64,000 nt of DNA from Cyclospora cayetanensis (Eukaryota > Apicomplexa > Conoidasida > Eucoccidiorida > Eimeriidae), in the NCBI RefSeq assembly GCF_002999335.1, contig NW_020312458.1, positions 1 to 64,000 of the forward strand, given 5' to 3'. Positions 1 through 11,700 of this stretch are shown one piece after another. The position numbers and the translations under genes are program-made. Under the pieces are notes generated by a model that had not been told where the DNA came from, made no database searches, and saw only the letters and a program-made list of their open reading frames with translations. Position 1 is the first letter of the stretch. The number at the start of each line of letters is the position of its first letter.

Positions 1-205
1 AGCAACACCCAACCACCACCGACCACCACACGAGAGCACTGTTATTGAGGTTGCTCGAGGGGGAGTTTGTTTCTTATGTGTGTTGTTGTGATTTATGATG
101 GTGTTTATGTTATGGACTTAGGCTGTGCGATGTGGTGTGTGGGTGACTGTGTGAGGTTTTTGTTGTGCATTTTGTGGTTGTAGGTGTGTCTTTGTGTGTT
201 TGTGT

Positions 206-250
<45 letters not shown>

Positions 251-385
251 GGTGTGTGTGTGTATATGTATGTGTGTGTATATGTATGTGTGTCTGTGTG
301 TGTGTGTGTCTGCCTCTGGCTTAGGACAGAGCTTCTACACGCGCTTGTCTCTCTGTTTTGTCCATCTCTAAAGACTCTCTCCGTC
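1..385. repeat. TG-rich microsatellite, no convincing gene
   Basis: The stretch holds a long (TG)n run with TATG interruptions at about 183-312. Open frames here are His/Thr- or Cys/Val-rich artefacts of the dinucleotide repeat. The coiled-coil gene to the right reaches its stop at 386-388. An alternative donor (GTGAGA) overlaps that stop, so this stretch could instead be the start of a further intron. Confidence 0.8.
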
Positions 386-3300
386 TCACGTTTCCAGCAG
401 CAGCGGTCCTTCCACGCGTTTCTGGAAACGCTGCAGCAACTGCTCAGGCAGACAAAGCTGCAGCAGCTCGCAGCGCTGTTGTTGCTGCTGCCGCAGCACT
501 GCCTGTTCTCGCAGCAGCAGAAGCAGCTCATTGGACCGCAACAGCTGCTGCTCCTTAAGAGTTGCCTCGCTTGTGTCTGAGGTTGCTTCAGGCAGGCTTG
601 AAGTTGCTGCCGCATGCAGCATGAAGACTCGCTGCCATCGTGGCACTGCCACCTCCTTCAGTTGGTGCAGCTGCTGCTGCAGCCGCTGCGTTTCCTCGCG
701 AAGACTGTCTTCAGTGCCGCGCTAAGGATGCGCAATCGCAAGGAAGGAGAGGCGGCAAAAACGGGGAGGAGTCGAACTCACGACAGAGACATGACGGAGG
801 GGACGAGCGGGTGGAGTCCAAGCAAAATACACAGGAGCAACCAACAACTTACAGGAACCCCCCCACGTTTTTAAATGAGAAAAACGAACATATATGTACA
901 CACACTGACACTGACACAAATGCAGCAGACGCGCCGCAGACGGATGTGCATACGGCAGCATCAGCAGACAGGAGTAGTTTCCAACAGATCGCAGTCAAGA
1001 CTGCCGCACGAAGATTCATGTACCAAGGCCACTTTACAAGGCTATGCTCGCATGGATGTGAGTGTGTATATGTGTATATGTATGTACGACATGGCATGTA
1101 TTGCTGCTCCTACATGCGAGACTTCGCTCTCCTTGTAAAGTTTACTGAGGCGCTGGAATGCCATGAGGTAGACAAGGCGCTGTTTTGCAGCCTCCCGAAG
1201 CTGCTCCTGCTGCTGCCGCTGCTGCTGCAGCAGTTGCTGCAGCATCTTCTGCTGATCTTGTTGCTGCGACTCCAACTCCTGCAGAAGACTCTGATCATCG
1301 GCAGCCGCTGCCTGCACGCAACCAGCGATATCGCAAAGGGGGAAAAACACATGGTGCATCAAGATTTGTATACACATCATATATACATATATAGATAAGT
1401 ATATACATATATAGTTAAATATATACACATATAAACACATATATTCCTACATATACAGATATATATATATATATATGTAGATACAGATATATAGGGTGGG
1501 TGGGTGTTTACTGCTCAGAAACAGGATAGAGGGCAGCCGCGCTAGTTAGAGTCAAAAGTTTGTCTTGGTGGACATGCCAGGTGTTACGAGACAAAGGGCA
1601 TGGCAGAGAGTCAGAAGGAAGCTGTACACTGCGAGAGGCCAGCGAACATCCGCCTGCTGCATCAACGGATGCTTCAACACAGAAAGCGAAAAATTGCAGT
1701 ACAGCGTTGCACAAACGCTGCCCTTAGGAATGGTCACAGAGGGCAAACAAGAAAACAACGCGATGCTTGCGGCAGGCAAAGACGAAGGTGAAATAGAGGG
1801 TACCTGCAACTGCTCGATACGATGCTGCTGCTCTGCTACTTGCTGCTGCAGCGCCTGAGCTTCAAAGACAGCCTTCTGTCGCTCTTCATGTGCCGCTAGA
1901 AGCAGCTGCTTCAGCTTTTCAACCCCCTGCATACCCAAATGTCACAGCCATGCACAACAAACTGCCAACTGCAGCAGCTTGCCAGCAGAATAAGGGGGTC
2001 AGGTGCACCTATTTTGCATGTATGTGTATGCCAGCACACATGCATATACACATACATACGTGTATGCATACGTATACACATACATATACATACATAAAAT
2101 ATATACATATACACATGTACAGATACATACATATTCACATATACATATTCACCTACATATACATATACATATTCACCTGCATTTGGGCGAAATGGGAGAT
2201 AGGCTACAGGAAGGACGGCCACAACACAGCGTACCCGTTCGAACTCTTTGGCTTTGCTCTTGTTGAGCATCTGCAGTTGTTGCTGCAGCATGTGGTGCTG
2301 CTGTTTTAAGGCTTCGGCCTCTCTTGCCTGCTGCTCTGCCAGCTGCTGCTGCAGCTGAGTCACTTGCAGCTCTTTTTCAGTCAACTGAGAAGATAGCATG
2401 CGTTGCCACATCACCCGCCAGCGCGCATCCTGGCAAAAAGAAGCAGCCCTGCGACTCACCAGCTGGCTGAAAAACTCTCAAGTCTCATAAAGCAGAAATG
2501 CCTCACCTGCAATTCAAGCTCCAGCTTGATGTCTTCCGCCTTCGCCCTTTCTCGTTCCAGATTTTCCAAAGCCAGCTCCTTCTCGACAGCGGCTTCTTCC
2601 ATCGCTTCCTGCATCAGGAGTGACACATGACGAGCAACCGAAGGGATGAAATGCAAGAAGGGGTGCCAATAAACCCCTCAAAAACTCGGCCTTGGTGTTG
2701 ACATGCGTATGGCGTTTGCTAGTGGTGCTAGGGTTGTTACTGTTGCTAGTGTTGTTACTGTTGCTAATGTTGCTAGTGGTGCCGGTGTTGCTACTGTTGC
2801 TAGTGTTGCTACTGTCGCTAGTGTTGCTAGTGGTGCTGTTGCTTTCTGGGCTTGCTGTCTTCAAAATGCTCTAAAATCTATGGCCTAGAGGAGAAGGTGC
2901 TGCACTATTACCTCCAGCTCAGCAGTGTCTTCTCGGAGCCGTTGAAGCTGCAGCTGCAACTCGTCTCTCTCCTGCATGCAGAAGCAGCAACCTCACGCAT
3001 AGCGTGTCAGGAGGCTCTTGATTGGGGAATACTTATCAGCAGTAACATGCGCGGCAGCCCCTTGCTGCCAGCAGCAACAGCAACAGCAGCAACAGAAACA
3101 GCCTCCACTCCACACTCGAATCAGTGCTTGAGCCTCCTGGCTGTCATCTAATCCCCTATCTCTTGCCAGCTCCGCAGCCTTCAGACGAGCGATCTCTGCC
3201 TCTGCTTCTTCCAGCTGCAACGGAAGAGCACCCGCAGAGAAAACAGCTGCATATTTACTGAGATAAGGCACAGATGCGAACCGACGAAAGAAGCGGCATA

Positions 3301-4442
3301 GCTCCCCTTTCAAACACACGAGGCAATGCCGCCAACCGCGCAAACACACCCAAAAGACACTTAGCTCGAGCAGCACTCGACAAAAAAAGAGTAGCCCTCC
3401 TTTCCCCACCCACCTCACACATACATATACACACATACACACAGACATACACATACATACAGCTGCACACAAGCCACCACTTAAGCCGTAGCTGAAAAAT
3501 GCTCGCCTTCCTGCTTAGTTCTAATTGCACATGCCGCGCTGCTTCAGCACCAGCAGTAAGGAGTCTGCTGCTAGCGCTGCGGAGTTGAGCGTCCTCCATC
3601 AACGTAAGTCTTGCAGCATCGCGTGGTGGTTCTGACATAGTAGCGACTCGTTCATGACAAGCCACTGAAGCTCCCAGTAAACCCGGCTTGCTGGCAACGT
3701 CACTTTCAGAAGCTGAATCTTCCGCAGCCGCCTTAGTCTTCTGTACAGCTTCTGCTGCTTTTTTCATCTCCTCCACGTTCTGTGTCGCTGATGCTTCCTT
3801 CTCCACCACTTTCTGTGTTTTTGCTGCTCCTTTCTCCTCCACTTTCTGTGTTTCTGCTGCTTCCTTCTCCACCACTTTCTGTGTTTCTGCTGCTTTCTTC
3901 TCCTCCGCTTTCTGTGTCTCTGCTGCTTTCTTCTCCTCCGCTTTCTGTGTCTCTGCTGCTTCTTTCTTCTCCTCCACTTTCTGTGTTTCTGCTGCTTTTT
4001 TCATCTCCTCCACTTTCTGTGTCTCTGCTGCTTTTTTCATCTCCTCCACTTTCTGTGTCTCTGCTACTTTACCTGGTGCCTGCTCGACAGCTGTCTTCTC
4101 TAATGCCATCTGCTGTGCTGCAACGTTTTTTCCAGCTGCCTTCTCTGCTGCCCCCGTGTGCGCCGCTTCTTTCGCAGACACCTCAGCGCTCGCCGCTGCT
4201 GCTGAAGAAGCGTCAGAAGGCCCTGTTTCCGTACGTTTCTGAGGCTCTCTGCTTTCGGCTCCAGCAGGAGCTGCAGCTTCCTGCTGCTGCTGCTGCTGTT
4301 CCTGCTCTTTGAGAAGCCGCGCCTCCTCCGCTGCAGCAGCATCTGCAGCTCGCGTTTCATCATCGGAATAAAATTCGTCTTTCTCGGCGTTAAACTTGAA
4401 GTAGCGATTCGTGCTCGTGTCCCAGTACAGGTCTTCGCTCAT
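386..4442 (-). CDS. Multi-exon coiled-coil protein, unrecognised
   Basis: I read eight exons on the minus strand: 4442-3471, 3214-3116, 2971-2912, 2608-2507, 2429-2235, 1926-1804, 1311-1114 and 721-386. Every internal exon is a multiple of three and is bounded by AG/GT signals in phase 0. The total is about 695 residues. The start is ATG at 4442, giving MSEDLYWDTSTNRYFKF; this aromatic N-terminus weakly recalls OCRE/WW-type motifs. Exon 1 then carries an acidic Ala/Gln-rich stretch and 11-12-residue repeats around ETQKVEE. The remaining exons are continuous Glu/Gln/Leu/Arg heptad-like coiled coil. A structural, cytoskeletal or scaffold role is inferred from composition only. The last internal donor (near 1114) and the 3' end are the weakest boundaries: the stop at 386 overlaps a good donor, so the gene could continue off the left edge. 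Confidence 0.72.
1360..1495. repeat. Intronic TATA/CATA microsatellite
   Basis: An AT-rich stretch of alternating TATACATA and TATATAG units lies in the intron between the 1804-1926 and 1114-1311 exons of the minus-strand coiled-coil gene. Confidence 0.8.
2008..2180. repeat. Intronic CATA/TACATA microsatellite
   Basis: Imperfect CATA and TACATA units, TATG-rich on the gene's sense strand, fill the intron between exons 2235-2429 and 1804-1926. Confidence 0.8.
2710..2845. repeat. Intronic GTTGCTAGT-type tandem repeat
   Basis: Imperfect 9-bp units (GTTGCTAGT, GTTGTTACT and variants) run for about 130 bp in the intron between exons 2912-2971 and 2507-2608. The open frames they create on both strands are repeat artefacts. 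Confidence 0.75.
3775..4075 (-). repeat. Coding tandem repeat, 11-12 residues per unit
   Basis: Exon 1 of the coiled-coil gene contains about nine degenerate 33-36-bp units. They encode variants of AETQKVEEKKA and AETQKVEEMKKA. Unit length varies by one codon but always keeps the frame, so the array is translated. Confidence 0.85.
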
Positions 4443-5487
4443 TTTGACTGCTGCTGCTGCGGCCTTTAAGCGACGGTTCTTCAAAGTTCGTTGGGCTCAT
4501 AAAGGAACACACACAAAGCCGTTTCTCGTCTTTTGTGTGTATCCGTGTGTGTACGTATGCATGCGTGTGTATGTGTAAGTGCTGCTGCCACCGCTGCCGT
4601 TGCTGTTTTCCGGTAGAAGCGGCCTCATTCAATGGTCAACACACACACACACACCACCCAGAGAGAGTGCGGCTAGAGGCTATACTCATGCCGAAGCTGC
4701 TGCAGCTGCACCTACAGCATCCCTCCTCATGGCGCGTGGAAGACAGCTATCCGGGGTGTTTCGCCCTTTTGCAGCGACAGCTGTAACTGCGCTTCATGCC
4801 GCCGCTTTAGGAACCGCTGGTGCTGGTGAGCCCTCGCGGCAGGCGAACGCGCACAGCCACGCTGTGTAAGACAGATCCTCTGAGAATTTCCCTCTGTAGC
4901 ATTTGGCTGTCTCTCCAGTGGCGCGGCTGCCTGTCGTGGACCACACCCTTGCGCTGCCGCTGCTGCTGCATGTAGGACGCGTGAAGGACTGCTGCAAGAA
5001 CTAGATGAGTGGAAAAAAGCAAAAATGAGTCAAACGCACGTAAAAGCCACAGAGTTCCCTAGATTACTGTCAATTCTCGTGTGGATGCAATGTTTCCATC
5101 CCGGAACGCCTGCTGCTGCTCAGTTCAATACTACCACGAGTGCCGCCGCGGATGCAGCTGCCCGCAGTAGCAGCAGAAGCAGGGGCCACCCTCCTGTTCC
5201 TTCATAGATCTTTTTGGGCCTGTCTTCGAATTTCGAATCCTTTTCTTTTTGCCTGCTTCCTTGCTGCACCAGCAATTTGTCAAGAGCAAAGCGGCAGAGC
5301 CCTCCCCCGCGCTCTCCTAAGGGGGCCCCCAGAGGCGTCGGGCTTGAATCCAGGCGACTTCTGCAGAAATTTAGACCCCTTGGTTCATCAGCGTCTTTCC
5401 GGGGAGCTGAAGCAGCACCAGGACCTTCACATCAGCAAGAGAGCAACGCCCCCTGCGGGAGCATCACTCGCTGCAAGGGGAACAACA
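4443..5487. other. Divergent intergenic region
   Basis: This lies between the minus-strand coiled-coil gene and the plus-strand POP4 gene and probably holds both promoters. It contains a short (CA)n run near 4638 and TG-rich stretches near 4530-4575. An open frame runs into POP4 from about 5140 (hydrophobic segment near 5210-5270), so an upstream start or a 5' exon for POP4 cannot be excluded. Confidence 0.5.
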
Positions 5488-7054
5488 ATGCAGCACGGCA
5501 GCGCTGGTCCTGCGCTCCCCGCGAAGAGGAAGGCTCCTCCGGACGAGCAGCAAAATCAAGTGTTGCAACATCAAGCATTGCAACAGCAAGGGGTGCAGCA
5601 ACAGCAGCCGCAACAACAAGCGTCCGTATCTGTGGGCCCCCTCGAGACACACCATCTGTATAAGCAACTCTTTCTGTTGCAGCAGCATCCGCTACGGAAA
5701 CCCTCACTGATGCAGCGTACAGACCTCCAAGTTGTGCAGGGTTTGCTTGAGGTACGGCGTATGGGTGCTGCCCCCATTACTTGTGCTGTGGCTGCTGCTG
5801 CTTTCGGTCTTGACACGTTTGCTGGTGCAGATGCTCGTTGCCTGCGATTGTGGTTGCACTTAGTACTGCTGCGCTCTCTCTCTTGCTGCAGAGACATGAC
5901 ATATTTAGGGTCTGTGACAGCCTTGCTTCTGTGCTACCGGATTGTGGATCGGTGGTACATACATATATATGTATATCTGTCTGTGAGTGTGTCTGCACGC
6001 TCTGAAGCTCTGTCCACTACGCGTCTCTGCGGCAGACTTGGTGTTGGATAAGTTGGGTGCCCGCGCACTCCGCCTGGACGATAGCAGGAAGCAGCAGCGA
6101 AATCAGCAGCACCAACACAAGCAGCAGCACCAGCAACAGAAGAAACAGCAAGCCCTGAAACTTTCCCGCACCAAAGCCAAGAGTCTTGGCCTCTTCGATG
6201 TTGCTGCAGACTTTGGGTGCAGCAGCAGCAGCAGGCGTCGCAAAGCGCAACAGCAGCAGCAGCGACGACAGCAACAACAACAGCAACAACAGCAGCAGCA
6301 ACAGCAAGAGCAGCAGCAAGAACAGCACCAAGAACAGCAACAGCAGCAACGGCAAGAACAACAGCCAAGTTTAGGGCTGCGCGACTTGCTGCCGCTCTAT
6401 CAGCTGTGGCAGCAGTACGCCGTTTCAGTGTGTGGAGTCGAAGCTTTAGCCGCAGGAACCTTCTCAGCAGGCACCAGCAATAGTAACAACAACAGGAAGC
6501 AGAATAAAACTCCTTATGGGCCCCCCAAACTAAGCGCTTTTAGCAGATGTGGGGTTGCCGCACAGATGGATCTGCACGGCGCGTGGGTGTCTGTACACCG
6601 TAGCAGCTGCCCTTCCTTTTGCGGCCTTGCAGGTCTTGTGGTGCTGGATACGCAGCAGGTGAGGCTTTCTACGTGTATGTGCGTAAGAGAGAGTGTGCGT
6701 TGTTGGAGCATTAAGGATTTTATCTGCAGGCTGGCTGTGCCAGGGGAGGGGCTGTCGGTGGAGGCTGCACATCGACGACAACTGCTGCACATGGCACAGC
6801 AGCCCGGACAGAGAGACAAACGTCTACCAATGCTGTCTTTGAGGCGACGCCTTCTGCTGCTGCTGCTGCGTGTGCAGTGCTTGCTGCTGCTGTGTGCAGA
6901 TGGCGTGACGCGCCGTATTCCCAAGGCTGCGAGTGTCTTCTTGTTGTTGTTGCCGGATGGCAGCCGCTTCTTTCTCCAAGGACGGCAGCTGCAGCACAAT
7001 CCAGCAGCAAGAAGCAAGGTGAAGCTCAAGCCTAAGCAAAGCATCCTCCTTTAG
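5488..7054 (+). CDS. POP4: RNase P/MRP protein subunit POP4 (Rpp29)
   Basis: The product is the conserved RNA-binding subunit of nuclear RNase P and RNase MRP (tRNA 5' maturation, rRNA processing). The exon at about 6036-6658 carries the family block KAKSLGLFDV, then LPLYQLWQQY, then the Sm-like core MDLHGAWVSVHRSSCPSF and GLVVLDTQQ. It ends at a CAG|GTGAGG donor. The last exon, 6878-7054, begins after GTGCAG in the same phase and completes the core: CADGVTRRIPKAASVF and then QLQHNPAARSKVK, with a stop at 7052. A poly-Gln stretch of about 45 residues (6247-6365) separates the LFD block from the core and is absent from typical orthologues. The N-terminus is unsure. ATG 5488 with a donor at 5751 (GAG|GTACGG) is plausible, possibly with a small exon near 5893-5952, but I could not make those phases join. 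The family call is strong; the exon 5' structure is not. Confidence 0.85.
6217..6365 (+). repeat. CAG-rich poly-Gln tract in POP4
   Basis: CAG/CAA-rich sequence encodes mostly Gln with scattered Arg, Glu and His. It sits between two conserved POP4 blocks, so it is a translated homopolymer insertion. Confidence 0.88.
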
Positions 7055-8475
7055 GTGGAAGGCACCGAGAGGAAGGCGACGACCTGACCTCTTTTGCAGG
7101 TGCTCAAGCCGTCATCATGAGGCTAGACGCGGCCTTAAGAGATGAAACCTAGTCAAGTTTTCCACAACAACGTTTCTTGCGTATCGTCTGAAGAGCGATG
7201 TGCCCGTCCAAAAGACACCCTTCAATGCAAGGCGCTGCGCTCCGGTTGCACTGAAAGATGCAATTTCTCATCTTTGCAGGGAAGTTCCTCGTACAGCCGC
7301 GTACGGCGCGCCTCTCCCTTACCCTGTATATCGACGTCGTCACGGGTTCGTACCAATGAAGTGATGAAGTCTGGAATTTTATGTCCATTTGCTAGAGAAC
7401 ACGCGGCTAGCCGATGGGGTGGGTGTGTTCAAGGCGTCATTCCTTCTTCCCTTTTGAAGCCCTTTTCCATATCAATCCGTTTTCCTTCTCCACGGACTGA
7501 GGAGCGGGTTTTGGGGGGGGACGCGCATGGCGGGTATCTGCAGGGCGCAAGTCTGCCTCTTGGTGTGGTGCGAGGGTTATACTTTGGCACTAAAAACACC
7601 CAAGTGAGGCTGGAAAAGGCACGTATCACGTAACGCCTAGAAGACTAGCAGGGGGCTGGTGCATAGCGAGAGGCGCAGGGTCAGAGAGAGCAAGCGCATG
7701 GATTCGCGAGAGTACTGGGGGTTGAAGGGTAGAGGGGCAGGTCGCTCAAAAGGGAAGGCTTCTCGGCGAATAAAGAGGAAGCCTCCTCATATCGAGACAT
7801 GCCCGATCCGTGGCGAAGCACCTAATCTGGGAGCCCTATATGTATCTAGGACTTTACATAGTAATACACATATATATACGGTGTTCTACGGAGGCCCCCA
7901 AGCTACTGCGCTGGAAGGGCCCCTTTTTAGGGTGCTCTAGAGGAACCTGATGATTAGAACGGCGGCGAAATACTGCTTGTCTGTGTTTTCAAGGTTTTTG
8001 ATGCATTTAGTAAGGTAGGGAGTTGGGAGAACTCGTGTATGCGATGTATGGACAGCAGACCTGCCTACACGTACTTGTCGACGGTGGCGCCGGAAAGAGT
8101 GCACCGATCCAGGAGTCTCCCGTGACACCCTTGATGGAGGAGGAGAGAAGTGCATTATAATTCAAGCACTGCGCTTGTTTCTTCCAACCAATGCCAAGTT
8201 CGCAGTTGAATGCCATCGATGTCTTTTAGAGGGGCCCCCCAGGACCTGCCGGTGAGCACAACGCGAAGGGGGTGGTGCTCGGCGACGGCTTTGCAGCCTC
8301 TCGTGCGTCCTCAGGGGCCATTTCGGCGTGGCAGTGACTGCTTTCTATTGGAATACGCGCGACTTTCAGGATTTTCCCGCGCTTCCACCCCACCACGCTG
8401 CTCTGGCTGTCTTGTGACCCCTAGCCCGTCTGTAGGGCCCCCCTTGGGCCGCCCTTGAAACTGGACGTTTTCTAA
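7055..8475. other. Intergenic, POP4 to ASCC3
   Basis: I see no conserved gene here. Open frames at 7142-7633 and 7659-7940 lack repeats or recognisable motifs and are not convincing. The stretch contains several GGGGCCCC-type palindromes (near 7916, 8231 and 8434). It ends with a TAA directly before the proposed ASCC3 ATG. Confidence 0.55.
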
Positions 8476-8682
8476 ATGCAAGGAGGCGTCCTCCCCGAAA
8501 AGGGGGGAGGCGTGCGCTGGCGGCTGCTGGAAATCCTCGAACCAGCAGTCACCCGCGAGCTTCAGCAGTCGCAAAAAAGTGGCAGGGAGCCAAGGCCGAG
8601 CAGATACCCCTATAGGCTCCTCCCACTATCCGCACGAGGCGTTGACAGCGCCTTTAGTGCTTCCAGCATTAGTAGTAGTCGT

Positions 8683-8718
<36 letters not shown>

Positions 8719-11700
8719 TACATCAATAGCAGCACTAGCAGCAGCAGCAGCAGTAGTAGTAGCAGTTACAGCAGCGGCATTAGCAGCAGCACTAGCAGCA
8801 GCAGCGGCAAACCAGCACTTCCTGCAAGTACAGATGACTGCAATGCCTTCTCGTCATCTCCCATACCTTTTGGTCCGTGGCGCTTTTCCACAGCGACAGC
8901 CGCCGCGGTTCTGCCGCACAGTTCTCTTTTGCAGCGAGCTGGTGTGGGAGGCCTTCCCTCAGAAGGATGCACTTCCGGCGACAGCACCCTCTTGTGCTGC
9001 CCGCATGCGAGCTGCGCGTTAGCCCTGTACTGTGCCTCTCCAGCAGCAGATGCAGCGGCGAGCAGAGCTCTCCAGAGTCTGACAGCGCCTCCTCGGGGAT
9101 GGAAGAAGGCGGCCTTTGAAGACGCCTCGAGGGGAGGCGATTCAGATCCTGCGTGGCTTCTGTTCAAGGGTTTATGCGGCAGCGTTGCAGAGGCGCTCCC
9201 CGAAGGGCACGACTTGGGCGAATCCTGTGCGCTGCTGTTTGAAGTGCTGACTGCTGGAGGACTGGCTTCTCCCCCCTGCCCTCCTGATCCTCTCGAGGCT
9301 GCAACAGCGACAGCAGGCGTGCAGGAAGCGGCAGTAAGTGCATTGGAAACTGTCGGAGACCTCCTTCCTGCCCTGGGACCAGTGGAGGCAACGCGACTCC
9401 TCTGCTGCGTGAGGCGGCTTGTTGCCGCTGACGAGCAGCGCTTTCCCTCCCTTCTGCTGCTCCAGCAGCAGCAGACACAGCCTCACGATTTCCAGCGGCT
9501 GCAGCAGCTGCAGCGCCACTGTGAGGACCACAAGGGGCAGCCGCAGCAGCTGCGCCGTCCTTGCCTGGAAGAAGCGTTCTCTTCAGAAGGCTGCCTCTCG
9601 CTGGGAAGCTCGCGACATGGCGCTTTCTCCTCCGCCGATGAAGCAGCCGCGTTTTTCGCTAAGCGGGGTGTTGTCGTGGCTGCAGGGGCAGTGCCCCTCG
9701 CAGCGCTGCTGCTGGAGGCCCCTACTGCAGATGCAGGGGGCCCCCTAAAACCGCCACCCAAAGCAGCCGAGTGCGCAGCAGCAGAACTGGCGCAAAGCAT
9801 TGGCAGGCTGCTGCCACAGGGAGGCGAGGCCTCGACAGGCAGCAGTAGGTACACCTCCCCAAATGCATGTGCAGACTGCTAGCAGCAGATATCGTAGAGA
9901 GCAGCAGCAATAATTGCATTAGAAGAAGCAATAATTGCCCTAGAAGCAGTAATAATTGCCCTAGAAGCAGCAATAATTGCCTTAGAAGCAGCAATAATTG
10001 CCTTAGAAGCAGCAATAATTGCCTTAGAAGCAGCAATAATTGCCTTAGAAGCAGCAATAATTGCCTTAGAAGCAGCAATAATTGCCTTAGAAGCAGCAAT
10101 AATTGCATTAGAAGCAGCAATTGACAGCTAACTTAGAAGCAGTGATTGCGTTTGCAGTAGCAACTACATTAAGGTTCCATGGTTTGATTGCCTGATGAGG
10201 ATGCATGCTGGTGATGCAGGTGCTGCTGCTGCTGCTTTGTCTGATGGTTTGGCGTTGAGTGCCGCAGACTTCAAGGAGGCCCCTCCAGCTGTTCGTCTGC
10301 TGCCTCCTGCAAAGCAGGGACGGCTGCTCTCAGCAGCAGCAGCAGCGTCTGCCAAAGCAGCAGCAGCGAATGAAGCTGCTGCTGCTCCCCGCATCACCTT
10401 GCCTGGTAGTGGCACACTGCAACTGCAGGAGAAGGAGGAAGCAGAGGGCCTTCCGTGGCTGCATCGCGTATGCTGGGAAGTTGTAGGAGGAGTCACTGCT
10501 CAGGAGGAGCTTAAAAAGCAACCGCAACACCCCTACAACTCCTCAGAGTACTCCGATATCAACGACCCTCTGGCACCTCTATGCAGGAGTGCGGCAGGTG
10601 GGAATGCACAGATTTGCGTATTCTCTGCTGTTTCTCTCCCTCTCCCAATATATATAGAAATATAAATATGTATTATATATGTCTATATATTTATATATTT
10701 GCCTCTGTGATGCAGAGCGTTTTCCCGTTACGAGGTCACTCTGCGCTTCTTGTTATGTAATACATATACATATCTCTCTCTGTGGCAGCTCATTTTTGGT
10801 TGCCTGCCGCTTCCTGTCCGTCTGCGTGATTTCTCTCTTCCATCCTAGCCTCTGCTGATCTTCTGTCTGTGTAACCCCCCCTTTCTTGCCGTGTAAGCTT
10901 CGCCAGCGGCACGCTGTGTGTGTATGTGTATGTATGTATGTGCATATTGTGTACGTGTGTTTGTGTTTGTGTGTACATGTGTATGTGTATGTATGTATAT
11001 CGTGTACATGTGTCTCTGTGTGTACATGCGTATGTGTATGTATGTGTGCATATTGTGCACGTGTGTTTCTGTTTGTGTGTACATGTGTATGTGTATGTAT
11101 ATGTGTATATTGTATACGTGTGCTTGTGTTTGCATATGTGCATACTGTGGATGTCTGTTTGTTCTGCTGACTCAGAGCTGATGGCTGCTGTTTTGGGGGC
11201 GCTTGCGGCTACCGACGAGGGCACAGAGGCAGCAGTATCAACAAACCCTGAGGCGGCAATTTCAGCCAACGCAGGAGCAGTTGACACGCTGCTGCAGCTA
11301 CTGGGGCAAGATCGTGTGTCGGATGTGCATCGAATAGTATCGAGAGCACCTTGCTTGATAGATGCTGCAGCCCGTCTGCAGACTACAGCCGAGCAGCCTC
11401 AGCAGCAGCACGGGGTGTCTCCGCAGAGGAAGGGTCCTACGCTGGTTGGTGCCTCGGTGCGTTCCTGGTTGTCTGTCCTTATCTATCTTTCAATATGTTT
11501 GAGGCTGCCCCTCGCATCAAACGCTGCTGCTTCAAACGTAATACGCTCAGCAGTTTTTTTCGCTCAGTCAGTCGCCCGCCTTGTGGGCAAAACCCCGTCC
11601 TGTGGGTGTGGCTGTTGTTGTTGTTCTTGAGGCTGTCGTTGTTGTACTTCTTGTGGCTGTTGTTGTTGTCGTTCTTGTGGCTGTTGTTGTTGTGGCTACT

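Noticed and set aside
118..615. Minus-strand His/Thr-rich open frame
   Set aside because: It is mostly translated (CA)n repeat fused to an out-of-frame copy of the coiled-coil exon.
3688..4312. Plus-strand Ser/Ala/Phe- and Leu/Ser/Pro-rich frames
   Set aside because: They are antisense shadows of the coding 11/12-residue repeat in the minus-strand gene.
9898..10122. CRISPR-like array
   Set aside because: The 21-bp units are directly adjacent with no unique spacers, in a eukaryotic intron; it is a minisatellite.
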